Positions 30,172 through 41,652 of a DNA stretch of 64,000 nt are shown piece by piece. A model generated the notes under the pieces. It was not told the origin of the DNA. It saw nothing but the letters and a program-made list of their open reading frames with translations, and ran no database searches. The stretch comes from Larix kaempferi. Taxonomy: Eukaryota > Streptophyta > Pinopsida > Pinales > Pinaceae. The stretch lies in contig BSBM01000602.1 of assembly GCA_027924585.1 (NCBI GenBank), positions 6,509,501 to 6,573,500 on the forward strand, written 5' to 3'. The first letter of the stretch is position 1. Every line of letters starts with the position of its first letter. A program made the position numbers and the translations under genes.

Positions 30172-31422
30172 AGAAAAATAAGGTCATAAGACAAAGTGCC
30201 ACTTACACATGGATAGAGGGAATGCTCTTCAAAAAAGGACCAGATCAAATACTCAGAAGATGCATTAGAGAAGATGAAGTGCATGACATAATGCATGCCA
30301 CTCACAATGAACCATGTGGAGGACACTATGCTGCAAATAGGACAGCCTATAAAATTTTGCAAACAGGGTATTATCGGCCAACACTCCACAAGGATGCTTA
30401 TGAATATGTTTCACACTGTGATGACTGCCAACGAATGGGGAAACCAACACAAAAAGAAGAAATGCCTCTCCATCCACAAATCTCCTTGGAGGCATTCGAG
30501 AAACAGGGATTTGATTTCGTAGAAATGAGGATTTGATTTCGTTGGTCCAATCAACCCACAGTCAAATTAGAAAAGCTACATCCTAGTATGCACTGACTAC
30601 CTTACAAAGTGGACTGAGGTCAACGTGGAAAATTTTTTCACCGAGCAGATCTTCCATAGGTTTGGAGTCCTAAGAGAACTAGTTTCTAATCAAGGCCCAC
30701 AGTTTACATCAAATATGATAGAATACTTGCTTTGAAGAAACAATGTTAAGCACAGACAGTCCTCCTCCTATCACCCTCAAGCTAATGGTCAAGTTGAGGT
30801 AACCAACAGAGAGTTAGAGAGGATTTTGACAAAGACAGTGCAACTCCACAAAATAGATTGAGCAGACAGGTTAAGTGAAGAATTTTGGGCTTATAATACC
30901 ACATGTAAAACAACAACAGGCTTCACACCATATGAGCTAGTTTATGGAAAGAAAGTTATGCTACCCATTGAATTTGAAATCAAGACATTCAGAATTGAAG
31001 CATAGTTAAATATGGAACTCTTAGACATCCAACAGGAACGCATTCTACAATTAAACCAACTGGATGAGCAACACCAACAAGCACTGGGCCATACTGAAAT
31101 CATCCAACAGCAAAGAAAGAAGTGGCATGACACACACATAAAGCAGAAAAAGTTCAAGGAAGGTGACTGGGCACTACTCTATGACTCCAAGTTTCACACT
31201 TTCAAAGGAAAACTAACAACTAGATGGCTCAGGCCTTACATTAGTGAAACAATCTATGAAAATGGAGCTGTAAAGATTATTATAATTGATGAAGAAGAGT
31301 TCCCCATGATAGTGAATGGACATAGACTCAAACTTTACAAGAAGCCACAGTCAAGAGATGAGTTCACACAAATACTCTACCAGCAACAACTAATGCTGAT
31401 AGAGAACATGGGAAATCATTGA
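30172..31422 (+). pseudogene. pol: Athila integrase, decayed, second catalytic Asp changed
   Basis: A zinc domain is clear (HDIMHATHNEPCGGH...HCDDCQ). The core begins FDFV but is interrupted by a frameshift near 30535 and several stops. The first Asp is in CTDYLTKW and the Glu is in GQVEVTNRE. The middle Asp is replaced by Asn in LVSNQGPQF, and about 13 residues seem deleted before it. The C-terminal part (31012-31422) is open, with a GKLTTRWLRPY module in which the usual Gly before Pro-Tyr is Arg. Confidence 0.85.
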
Positions 31423-31427
31423 AATCC

Positions 31428-31570
31428 AATTCTGAAAAAAAATAAATATAAAAAAAAGAGAAAAAAAATGATGAAAAAAAATTTAAAAAATGAAAAAAGA
31501 ATAAGAGAAATGAAAAAAAAAATAAGAGAAAAAAATTAATGAAAAAAATTAAGAGAACAAACCAGAAATG
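31428..31570 (+). repeat. A/G-rich low-complexity tract
   Basis: Long runs of A with AAGAGAAAAAA and AATGAAAAAA words directly after the integrase stop. Such a tract between pol and ORF3 is common in Athila-like elements as I recall them. Confidence 0.7.
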
Positions 31571-31671
31571 ATCCACTCAAGGTAATCACAAGTAAATTTG
31601 CAGGAAATCATACATCCCCATGAAGAATTAGCCAGCACCCTGCAAATAAATCAAATCAAGAGAGCCAAGTA

Positions 31672-31860
31672 TCAATATTCAAGCGAGCCTGCCATATATT
31701 CAAGCGAGCCAGTCATGTATTCATGTCAGCCAGCAAAAATATCAAGCACTATAGAATTTAATCAAGTAACCAATCTATTCAAGCAAGCCTGCCATTATTC
31801 AAGCGAGCCTGCCATATATTCACGCGAGCATGCCATACCCTCAAGCGAGCCAGCACTACA
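31672..31860 (+). repeat. 21-bp tandem repeat (TATTCAAGCGAGCCTGCCATA)
   Basis: About seven variable copies of ATTCAAGCGAGCCTGCCATA. The period is a multiple of three, which keeps a 103-aa frame open; I do not take it as a gene. Confidence 0.85.
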
Positions 31861-32587
31861 AAAAACAAAATTGAAACTCAATGCAGGGCATCAGCACAAA
31901 GTCAAATAAAAAATTGGCACAAAAATCAAGAATAAAAAGATACAACATTTTCAATGGAACCAAAAGCAAAAAGCAAACACGCGTAACTACAAACATCCTA
32001 AAATACCTACAGACGATGCAAAGATCTACTACACAATCCATAGCACATCAAATCAAGCCACATCATGCACTTAGGTACGCTAAGCATAACAAGGTAATCT
32101 CTAAATCTCTTTGTTTTATTTTTTAGGTCAAATCATCATCCCACAAAACGGTTATTCCTGAAGCTGAGGACATCTTATAAGTTCATTTGGCGGTAAGGTT
32201 CAGAGCGACCTTAAAGAATCATGATTACTACCTGAGTCATGTCAGCGAATGATAAACCCGCATCTAGCTACCTTATTCCTCAATGATCAGAGCAAAAAGG
32301 GAAATATACAATGATGACATGAAATGCAGGGCTCGATTATGGAAAGGAATGGATAGGGCAGCGAGTACAATGAACAATGATGAGGATAAGTGAGTGGAAA
32401 CAACTTAAAAAGGTGGCATAATCTACAAAAAAGACCAGTTTTGCAATACAAGCTTTCCAGAAGAAGAAAAACTGGAAGTTCACGTCGGCAACCAACTAGC
32501 AAGCTACCTTCGAACCTGTGAATCACTCCCGGCCAGTTGAGTTAAGTCAGCAGCACTCAAAGTTTTTCGTTTTGGTGATTTCCAAGG
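31861..32587 (+). other. Noncoding spacer before Athila ORF3
   Basis: No domain or long meaningful frame found. Confidence 0.5.
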
Positions 32588-33023
32588 ATGACAAAGGGGT
32601 TCAAAAAGAGTGAACCAGAGGATCACAGAGCCATTTATGAAAACCCAAGGGTTTTATCTATCCTCCATAATGCGGGTTGGATGCCCTTCATCTCCGGGCT
32701 GAGAGAATCTAACACAGAGGTGGCTTTGGAATTCGCAAGAAACTTAAATCACATCAAAGAAGAGCAATTCGTCACCTGGGTTAGAGGACTTTGTATCAAG
32801 CTAGATGAGCAATCCATTGCAAAATACACAGGGATACCCATGGATCTACATTGGGCCAAGGAAGACAAGGAAGCCAACCAGAGTACAAAGGCAGTTTTCT
32901 TTGGACCTGAAGAGGTTTATGAAGAAGACAAAAATGGATTCAAGAGGGTCACTATGCCAGCATCTTGGGATGATTTAGTTGTTTCCATTCAGAAATATGT
33001 AACATTTACAGGGAGGCTAAGCT
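32588..33023 (+). pseudogene. Athila ORF3, N-terminal part
   Basis: Starts at the ATG at 32588 and encodes a domain resembling the putative plant transposon protein domain found in the third ORF of Athila-type elements: EFARNLNHIKEEQFVTWVRG, then the SIAKYTGIP segment. I see no signal peptide or clear membrane segment in this part. Function is unknown; 'env-like' is a historical label. Copia-3 interrupts it at 33023, and the frame resumes in register at 39847. Confidence 0.7.
33019..33023. repeat. Copia-3 target-site duplication, left copy
   Basis: AAGCT here versus GAGCT at 39842-39846, one mismatch. Confidence 0.7.
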
Positions 33024-33612
33024 TGTTAATTTTGAGCATCAATTCAATATGATCTAGGATTTTATCTGAGAGAATAACATGTACAGCATATCAATCACAA
33101 CAAGCAATCACAAGAGACAATAGACACACAGAGTTTCCATGGGGAAAACCATAAAGGTGAAAAACCCCATAACTTCCTCAGAGATAGATAGAGCAATGAT
33201 ACAAAACCCAAGCATAAGAGATAGTCTCCTACCAGCAACTTCTCCTCCTCCACTAGTGCACCACTCTCCAATGAGTGTATGAGTGAGAAAGTGAATGATC
33301 AAATAGAGTGCCTCCCGCACTCTATTTATACTTGACTTGACCTGCCTAATAACCTTTACTAGGTCGGCCTCAACTTAACCACTTAACATAATGCTGACAG
33401 GGCCGACCCCCAATAGGGTGGTCTAATAACCCTTTAACCCACATGACTTATACAGGGCTGACCCCATCAAGGTGGTCTAATAACCCATCAAGTATAAGTT
33501 ACAACACTTACAATATAAATGATGACACTTTTGTATAGAGGAATAATAACATCTCTATAGGAATACAATATACATATATGAAATACATTCCGAAGTTACA
33601 AATACATCAACA
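33024..33612 (-). repeat. 3' LTR of copia-3
   Basis: TGTTAATTTTGAGC to AAATACATCAACA. A TATAAATAG box is at 33322-33330. It is followed by the PPT (33613-33626, AAGAGGGAG on the minus strand). Confidence 0.92.
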
Positions 33613-34053
33613 CTCCCTCTTAAATAGGAAGGTATTTCTCGACACAGATCTGCTTAGCACAAGTCTTCTTCTCTGGATCATCGTCACTGGATCATCGTCA
33701 TCGTCATCATTGTTGTTGTTGATATCTCAATCAATCTCCAATCTACTCGTCATAGGAAGTTCTACAGAGCCAACCCTTTTTCATGTTGGATGTAGGCCCA
33801 CGACCTGTAGGTCTTCATCATCACTAGCCATACTATGGAATCCTTAGGACTTATTATGTGCGTCAACAAAACCTTGCAAGAGCATCCCAAGACTGATTAT
33901 GAGCACACAGCTCAACCTATCGGATATCCTAGGACCTTTTACATGCCACTACACAACCTGTCCACAACCATAGAGTATCATCCCAATACTCATGATCATA
34001 CTGATCATAACATCATTCACAAAGCACAACCCGGATGCACATCACACAGCACT

Positions 34054-34470
34054 TACATTCACCGGCATGGGAAGACACACTTCAACCATTCATGAAAGGC
34101 TCAGCACTTATATCTACGCCATGGGAAGACACACTTCAACCATGCTAGAATGGCACAACACTTATATCGCAGCCATGGGAAGACACACTTCAACCATGCT
34201 CGAATGGCACAGCACTTGTATCGCAGCCATGGGAAGACACACTTCAACCATGCTCGAATGGCACAACACTTATATCGCAGCCATGGGAAGACACGCTTCA
34301 ACCATGCTCGAATGGCACAGCTCTTACATCAACAACCATGGGAAGGCACACTTCAACCATGTCGGAATGGCCCCAGCCCTTACATCTGCACCATGGGAGA
34401 ACACATCTACCACCATGTGAGAATGGCTCCGACAATTACATCACGACCATGGGAGAACACATCTACAACC
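34054..34470. repeat. 54-bp tandem repeat, copia-3 3' region
   Basis: About seven copies with CATGGGAAGACACACTTCAA, TGCTCGAATGGCACA and CTTATATCGCAGC. The unit is a multiple of three, giving several long chance frames on both strands (for example 33992-34420 and 34101-34301). Confidence 0.9.
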
Positions 34471-34514
34471 ATGTCCGAAAATCCCATGTGCATCTGTGTC
34501 TTTGGAACTCATCA

Positions 34515-34815
34515 CACATAATCCAACTGAGTATGTAATGTATCCAGCTGATACATATCATCACATATGATCATCCTGATCATCATCATAGCATCATCCT
34601 GATGCATATCATCCAGAGTATCATCTTGATACTCATCTCAGATGATCATCCTAATCATCATCACTGCATCATCCTGATGCATATACATATACATGATCCA
34701 ACTGATCATACCAGGCATCCAACTGATGCATATACATATACATGATCCAACTGATCATACCAAGCATCCAACTAATGCATATACATGATCCAACTGATCA
34801 TATCAAGTAGTAACT
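34515..34815. repeat. Chain of about 11 mini-hairpins, copia-3 3' region
   Basis: Same design as in copia-2: TGTATC-CAGCT-GATACA, ATGATC-ATCCT-GATCAT, GAGTATC-ATCTT-GATACTC, TGCATC-ATCCT-GATGCA, ATGATC-CAACT-GATCAT. Number and order differ from copia-2. Confidence 0.85.
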
Positions 34816-34915
34816 AGAGGATTGTCCTGATGCTCATCACACAGTGCTTACATCCACGGCCATGGGAAGGATCCTCCTCTCACCATGCTTGGAATGGCTC
34901 CTGCAAATGTGTCCA

Positions 34916-36514
34916 TCACTTCTTCCTCGAAGTGTCATCAATCTGAAGAACACCAAGCCTCTCTATGATGTATTCAAACTTCACTCTAGCTAGTGGTTTC
35001 ATCAACACATCTGCAACCTGCTCATCCATCGCAACATACAGGAGCTTCACTGCTCCTCTCTGCACCATATCCCTGATATAGTGATATTTGATCTCAATGT
35101 GCTTTGACCTGTCATGGAACACTGGATTCTCGGACAGCTTCACACAACTCTGGTTGTCACAAAAGATACCAGTAGCATCCAACGGGAGATCAAATAGCTC
35201 AAACAGTAGCTTTCGTATCCATACTGCCTCACAATTAGCCGAACAAGCTGCAACATACTCTGCTTCGGTTGCACTCAATGCTACGCAGGACTACTTCCTG
35301 CTAAACCAAGAGATCACACCTGATCCCATACTAAAGCAGCACCCAGAAGTGCTCTTCCTATCTACAGCACTGCCTGCCCAGTCCGAATCCACATAACCCT
35401 GCAGGTTAAACTTTTGATTCGCATCATACTTGAGCCCATAATCAATTGTACCCTTCAGGTACCTCAGAATATGCTTTACAACAACTAGGTGAACACCTCT
35501 GGGATCCGTCAGGAACTGGCTCAATGTGTTCACCGCAAAGCAAATATCTAGTCTAGTGTTCGTCAAGTACATCAAGGACCCAATCATCTGACGATACATA
35601 GTGACATCAACCGGATCAGATGAAGCATCACACAAAAGCTTCAGGTTTGATGCCATAGGTATGGCCATGGCCTTGCATTCGATCATCCCGAACCTCTTCA
35701 GGAACTCTACTGCATACTTCCCTTGTCCAAGGAAGATTCCATCTGCACTCTGCCACACCTCCATGCCTAGAAAGTAGTGCAACATCCCCAATTTCTTCAT
35801 CTCGAACTTGACAGCAAGCTTCCTCTTCGTGTCGGCAATCAATCTATCCTCACCTGTAACAAACAGGTCATCCACATACAATAGTAGTATCACAGGATTG
35901 CCTTCCACAACCTTGTAGTAAAGGTTGGAATCCTCTTTACTCTTGGTAAATCCCAAACTGGATAGAAAGTTGTCTATCCTACCATACCAAGCCCTAGGAT
36001 CTTGCTTCAAGCCATACAAGGCTTTCTTCAACCTGCACACATATGACCCCCTGTCATGTGTCTCAAAACCAAGTGGCTGCTCCACATACACTTCCTCCTC
36101 GACTACACCATTCAAGAAAGTTATCTTGACATCCATCTGGTGTATCTTCCATTTCATCACTGCAGCTAGAGCAAGTACTGTTCTGATGGAAGTGTATCTG
36201 GCTACAGGAACAAAAGTCTCTTCATAGTCTATCCCCTCTTTATGGGAGAAACCACGAGCTACAAATCTCACTTTGTATTTTTCTATGTTGCTACCTGCAG
36301 CATGCTTGATCTTATAGATCTATTTGGAAGTCACAACAGACTTCCCTTCAGGTCTTGGGACCACATCCCAAACATGATCCTTCATGATCGACTGGTACTC
36401 TTCGATCATTACTTCATCCCATATACTAGGAACTTTAGATTCTTCAATAGATAGCTTTGTTGCTGGAGTAAATGTTGTAGTCCTTCTTTTGTAGGTGATG
36501 GTATACGATCTTTC
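34916..36514 (-). pseudogene. pol: Copia-3 reverse transcriptase-RNase H
   Basis: A long open piece (36271-35291) and a second (35278-34916) lie in the same frame, with one TAG between them where Gln is expected (SRK-stop-SCVAL). A further TAG near 36320 (Trp expected) and an N-terminal part reach 36514. Motifs: VKITFLNG, KALYGLKQDPRAWY, LLLYVDDLFVTG (active site intact), then RNase H GYVDSDWAG, ATEAEYVA and CDNQS (D, E, D all present). Only a few point changes break it. It would copy element RNA and remove the RNA strand. Confidence 0.92.
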
Positions 36515-37613
36515 CTACAAGACAAGCTAAATTGCATGATTTGAAACATCTCATAGTTTTCAGAACAAATTCTTACACATAAAGAAATATGTCATACATT
36601 CATGCAATTAATTTAGCCAATAATACAACATTTATCCATATCCCGTAACTTTCTAGATGCCTTCCAATCTCTACCAGAACATTGTTAAGAGTGTGCACAA
36701 CTCCCAACATGTCAGCAAAGAGGTTTCATTCTAGATAAGTAGCAATGGAATGTTGTATAGTGCCATAGGCCACTTACCCATTACATGCGTATTAGTAGCA
36801 TACTATTCATTAATGCAATTATTCTAATAGGCATAATACACAACCTAAGTATAGGAACATAAGTATATACATCATTGAACAATATTATTTAAACAATCAG
36901 ATATACAAGAAATGACAATTCAAATATTTATCTTTGTTTGTTTGTTGTGTGGACTCCCTCTCAATCTTTACTTCCTTGCAAGAACTATTGGAGTGTGCTC
37001 CCTCTTGATCTTTGCTTCCTGGATTACCTGTCCTTGAACTTATATTCATCCTGGACCACTATGCATGCTTAAGTGTGCACTAGTGTCATGATTGTGCCAT
37101 CCTCAAGATCTCATAATGACAATTCAAATATTTATCTTTGTTTGTTTGTTGTGTGGACTCCCTCTCAATCTTTGCTTCCTTGCAAGAACTATTGGAGTGT
37201 GCTCCCTCTTGATCTTTGCTTCCTGGATTACCTGTCCTTGAACTTATATTCATCCTGGACCACTATGGATGCTTAAGTGTGCACTAGTGTCATGATTGTG
37301 CCATCCTCAAGATCTCATACATTCATTAGTATAATCTCAACACAAAATAATCTTAAACATGTATAGTCATGATAATTTCAAACACAAATAATAAGCATTA
37401 GTATTCAAGGTTTCAGGGAGTACTTCTTTTACTTATGCATATTCTTATTTGACCATAGGACTCTTCTGGTTAGTCATATCATCAATCAAGGTAAGAGACA
37501 TAATATGCATAAACCCTTGATTACTTAAATTTCTAACTTCATGAATAATCATATACAAAAGTATAAGATCCTAACATAGGGTAGGATTCTAACTTGAGAT
37601 AAGAAAAATATAC
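36515..37613 (-). other. Noncoding block in place of protease-integrase, copia-3
   Basis: 1099 bp, homologous to the copia-2 block. On the coding strand it starts GTATATTTTTC and ends TTGTCTTGTAG, so it could be an intron joining gag to RT in phase. It contains a perfect or near-perfect 206-bp direct duplication (36909-37115 and 37116-37322). Confidence 0.55.
36909..37322. repeat. 206-bp tandem duplication in copia-3
   Basis: Two adjacent copies starting AATGACAATTCAAATATTTA; differences are very few (for example CTTTACTT/CTTTGCTT), so it is recent. Copia-2 has a single, shorter version near 23870-24180. Confidence 0.85.
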
Positions 37614-37679
37614 CTGGTTATCATATTTGCTAGTTATGTTTAGCAATGTTTTCTTGTTCTCTTCAATGACCTGTGAGAT

Positions 37680-38363
37680 TGCTTATAGTAGTTGTTGTTG
37701 TTGTTCCTTTTGTTCTTAGGACAATTTGAGGAAAAGTGTCCTCTTCTTGGTATGTGCTGTGAGAGCTTGATCTTCATTCCCCATCTTCTCTTCTCAAGCT
37801 ACAATCCGAGCTTCTTCCTGTGAGCATTCTTCCCACAGCCTACTAAATGTGATAAGTTTCTTCCTAGCACAAATTCCTTGGATGAAGGAATCCCATGACC
37901 TAGGAAGGTCATTAAGAGTGATCATTACCACTTCTCCATTCTCTATATCTTCTCCCATAGCTTCAAGTTGTTCTTTTATCTGGGAGACCCTTGAGAAATA
38001 AGACTGCATGGTCTCCACATTCTGGATCTTGATATTCTTCAATTGATTTCTCAAGGTCATCTTCCGATTTATATTCTTCCCTTCAAATAGCTTGGTCAAG
38101 GAATCAAACATCTCCTTAGGTGTCTTCAGAGATGACACATGTGGTATGAGATGGTCTTTGATAGAATCAACAATGATCCTCTTAGCCTTGACCAAGTTCC
38201 TCTTCTGAAAGGCCTTAGTCTCTTCTCTCTCTGGGACAAGAACCACTTCACTTATGTAGGTGTCCAACTCACTCTCTTCTAGAATTAACCCAATCCTATA
38301 CTTCCATGCTCGGAATTTATCAGCCCCTTCAAGCTTATCCTCAAGCTTGGTGTGGTGAGACAT
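37680..38363 (-). pseudogene. gag: Copia-3 Gag
   Basis: The start is probably the ATG at 38363 (MSHHTKLEDKLEGADKF), the usual copia Gag beginning; an in-frame ATG at 38411 is upstream. It is open to a TGA at 37794. It contains a UBN2/retrotran_gag-type domain (EMFDSLTKLFEGKN, LRNQLKNIKIQN, FSRVSQIKEQLEAMGE, LPRSWDSF). Past the TGA, in shifted frames, the second half of a zinc knuckle remains (RRGHFSSNCPKNKR). Its first Cys pair is gone. Confidence 0.85.
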
Positions 38364-38408
38364 CTTAAAGAGTACTTCAAATGGAAATAGAAAAGATTTA
38401 GGTCTTAC
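38296..38408 (-). other. 113-bp GTAAG...TATAG segment spanning the copia-3 Gag start
   Basis: On the minus strand it begins GTAAGACC and ends AAGTATAG. Copia-1 and copia-2 lack exactly this segment; their sequence (CAAGTG-GATTGGG) equals what splicing would produce. It includes the Gag ATG. Confidence 0.6.
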
Positions 38409-38584
38409 CACTTGATTTGCAGAAAACTAGCCCTAGAGCTGGATTAGGGTTTGTCAAAGAAACCCTAACAAATCAAACTTTGAATTTCAAACTTCTGAAA
38501 GGATAGAAAGATGAGCCTTGATGAGCTGATCAAGCTGGTATACTCAGAATTTGAAAACTGCAAAGTTTCACCCCTCAAATTTGC

Positions 38585-39075
38585 TTTTCAAACTTCCGGA
38601 TTCACTAGGGAGGACCCTGAATCAGGGTTTGATTTTCCCGGAGCTTCACCCATCCAAAAAGTTCGATCTTGGTCTTTAAACTTCAATTTTTCAGAGGATC
38701 TTCTAGCCATGGTCTCAAATTTTAGAAATTCCAACTTTTGCATAAACCCTAATTTTCGGCTTCACTAGACAGGACCCCAAACTAGGGTTTGATTTTCCGA
38801 GAGATTCACCAAACCAAAAAGTTCGATCCAAAGCTCTAAACTTTGATTTTTCCAAGGAGCTTCAAGCCATGGTCTCAGATTTCAGAAATTCCACCATTTG
38901 CAGAAGCCCTAATTTTCGGGTTCACTAGACAGGACCCCAAACTAGGGTTTGATTTTCCCGGTGCTTCACCCAACCAAAAAGTTCAATCCAAAGCTCTAAA
39001 CTTTGATTTTTTCGAGCTTCCATCCATGGTCTCAGATTTCAGAAATTCCACTTTTTGTGGAAACCCTAATTTTTA
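38585..39075 (-). repeat. Leader tandem repeat, about 120-bp unit, copia-3
   Basis: Four units share CATGGTCTCAGATTTCAGAA, GAAGCCCTAATTTTCGG, TTCACTAGACAGGACC and AAACTAGGGTTTGATTTTCC. They lie between the gag region and the PBS; diverged versions occur in copia-1 and copia-2. Confidence 0.85.
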
Positions 39076-39240
39076 GGTCAAAATCTGAAAGTGCTCAGAA
39101 TTGAATTTTGATTGGACAGAAAGATGCGCCTTGCTAAGGAGAGTCAATATAACCTCCTGCCTTTCAATATCTGTGGAGAGAAACCCAAAAAACAAGAATC
39201 CCTAGCTTCTGCAACTGCATAGTGTCTTCTTCTCAGGTTA

Positions 39241-39252
39241 GCTCTGATACCA
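39241..39252 (-). other. Primer-binding site of copia-3
   Basis: TGGTATCAGAGC on the minus strand, touching the 5' LTR. Confidence 0.9.
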
Positions 39253-39841
39253 TGTTAATTTTGACCATCAATTCAATATGATCTAGGATCTTATCTGAGA
39301 GAATAACATGTACAGCATATCAATCACAACAAGAAATCACAAGAGACAATAGATACACAGAGTTTCCATGGGGAAAACCATAAAGGTGAAAAACCCCATA
39401 ACTTCCTCAGAGATAGATAGAGCAATGATACAAAACCCAAGCATAAGAGATAGTCTCCTAGCAGCATCTTCTCCTCCTCCACTAGTGCGACACTCTCCAA
39501 TGAGTGTATGAGTGAGAAAGTGAATGATCAAATAGAGTGCCTCCCGCACTCTATTTATACTTGACTTGACTTGCCTAATAACCTTTACTAGGTCGGCCTC
39601 AACTTAACCACTTAACATAATGCTGGCAGGGCCGACCCCCAATAGGGTGGTCTAATAACCCTTTAAACCACATGACTTATACAGGGACGACCCCATCAAG
39701 GTGGTCTAATAATCCATCAAGTATAAGTTACAACACTTACAATATAAATGACGACATTTCCGTATAGAGGAATAATAACATCTCTATAGGAATACAATAT
39801 ACATATATGAAATACATTCTGAAGTTACAAACACATCAATA
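39253..39841 (-). repeat. 5' LTR of copia-3
   Basis: 589 bp, the same length as its partner and about 3% different in the first 260 bp by eye. It ends CATCAATA, so the terminal CA has become TA. TATA box at 39551-39559. Confidence 0.9.
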
Positions 39842-41635
39842 GAGCTATGTCCCTCTCTTCCATTTTTGAATTTTGGATCTTCTGAGGCACAGGAGCCACA
39901 TCACGCCAAACAACAACATAAGCATTCCTTATTATCTTCTCATGTCATTGGGAGAAATGAGCAAGAAAGTTGTTGAAGGAAAAGAAGATGCGTTAGCCCA
40001 CCATGGGCTAATCAAGTTGATAATTCGTGAAGAGTTAATAGTGCAGGTCCCAGAACTTTCGTGGGAGGAATTTGTGGTAATCTCAACCGAGGATATACAG
40101 AGAATGAAGGGTACACCTACTGTCAGCATACCCCTAGCTTCTGGGCCAAACGACAAGACCGCTTCTACATCAGGAGATAAAAGAAAAATCGACCTGGACA
40201 GTATGGTCAATACCCTGATAAAAATTAAGCATTCAAGAGATAGCTCCCACCAAAAGGAATTAGGGGTTTCCACCAACGAGCAAGGGCTAAAGCGGCGAAG
40301 CAAAAGGTTCACACAACCACCCAAAATGAGGCATGAAAAGGAGATAGAAAGGGAGCCCAGCCCAATAATTCAGGATGTATCTGATGGTGATGATGATTGG
40401 GTAGACCAAGACAACCCAACCACACCTGAGGAACAGGATGATGACCAATGGAACCCTGCTGGTTAGGATGTGAACCCTGCCGACCAAGACATAAACCCTG
40501 AAGCCACTGACCGGCTAGCTGAGGCACTGATAGAATTGGAAAAGTTCAAGGAGGAGTTGGTAGCATTAAATATTGAGGCAAGAACACAGAGAAGCCGGCC
40601 AACCCCACCAGCAACCTCACTCTTTGTGCATGAAAAGACAGAAATTTTGAAAATGCAGCACGCAGGAGAGTTAAAACTGGCAGAGCAGCAAAATTTAGCA
40701 TTAAGGGAGAAATTGGCCCAAACACAAGAGGAGTCAGCCCAAAAAGATCAGAAAATTCTCCTACTGGAGGACACCCTGGAAACCACTGCAAGAATCTATG
40801 ATGAAATATTGCAACTCAGACCCCCGTCTAGAGTCTATACGCTCTACTTAAAGGAAAAGTGGGGAAGTTTACAGCTGCAAAGGCTAAAACAAGGCCTGTC
40901 TCTGGAATTGAACACTACAAAGGGAATTTGTGGACACTTCTCTGGACTGCACAGAGTTGGAAAAGGATCAACTATGTGAATTCTTCTTGCACACCTTCGT
41001 GGTGCCAAGCATACCTAACTGGTCACCTAATCCATATGTAGGTGACTTCCAGCTGGGAGAGTTATGCTCCTGGATGAACCATGAGGTGGAAAGGGCACAA
41101 GATGATCATATATACCTTGCAAAGAAGTGGCAAAATCAATTATGGATCAGGGCAAAGGCATCTCACCCTGAAAGGGTACTTCAGGCCCACTAAATTATCA
41201 CCACTGATGAAGAGATAATTCCTATCGTGCTTGAAAAATGGGAGGTAGTCGCACATTTTGATCTCACCCTGCAATGCACATACAAAGAGGTACAGGAGGC
41301 CATCAGTGATAGGTGGGCAAGGATTGGAGATGATTTGATAAAGAAGGAGCCTCATTCCCCTCTCAGACAAGAAGTTGCTCTCATCAAAGATAAGCTATAT
41401 AGAGAATCCTTGATCAAGAATCAACTCAGATGGATTGGCATGAAGCTAAATCCTCCTTTTTTCCTTCCTCTAATTATCAAAGAGCAGATTAATGAGGAAG
41501 AAGAGAAAAGAGCATGGGCTAGCGATGATCAAAGCATGGGTTACTACAGGCAAGCAGGGACTCCAAGAATGGTCGCATGGGACATCAGAGAAGCTATAGA
41601 AGATCCAAGTGTGTCACCCAAGGATGGGTGAATCC
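39842..41635 (+). pseudogene. Athila ORF3, C-terminal part
   Basis: Continues ORF3 in frame after copia-3 with one TGA near 39867. Then come a conserved-looking ISIPYYLLMSLGEMSKKV...HHGLIKLIIREE segment, a basic/acidic linker (RRSKRF, DGDDDW) and, after a TAG at 40464-40466 (Gln expected), a predicted coiled coil (about 40500-40800, Leu/Glu/Gln-rich). Frameshifts near 40850-40930 and a TAA at 41191 separate the final part, which ends at TGA about 41629-41631. I do not know its function. Confidence 0.7.
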
Positions 41636-41641
41636 TTCAAG

Positions 41642-41652
41642 CATGGGGGAGA
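41642..41652 (+). other. Polypurine tract of the Athila element
   Basis: CATGGGGGAGA immediately before the 3' LTR. Confidence 0.85.

Larger units (their letters stand above)
33024..39841 (-). mobile_element. Copia-3: Ty1/copia element with gag and RT but no protease or integrase
   Basis: 6818 bp; both LTRs are 589 bp. It is related to copia-1 and copia-2 but has a different LTR start (TGTTAATTTTGA). It keeps a long gag piece and a nearly complete RT-RNase H. A 1.1 kb noncoding block stands where protease and integrase should be. It is inserted in Athila ORF3. Confidence 0.92.

Noticed and set aside
34101-34301. Repeat proteins in the copia-3 54-bp array, both strands
   Set aside because: Frames on both strands follow from a 54-bp unit lacking stops; located in an element 3' UTR.
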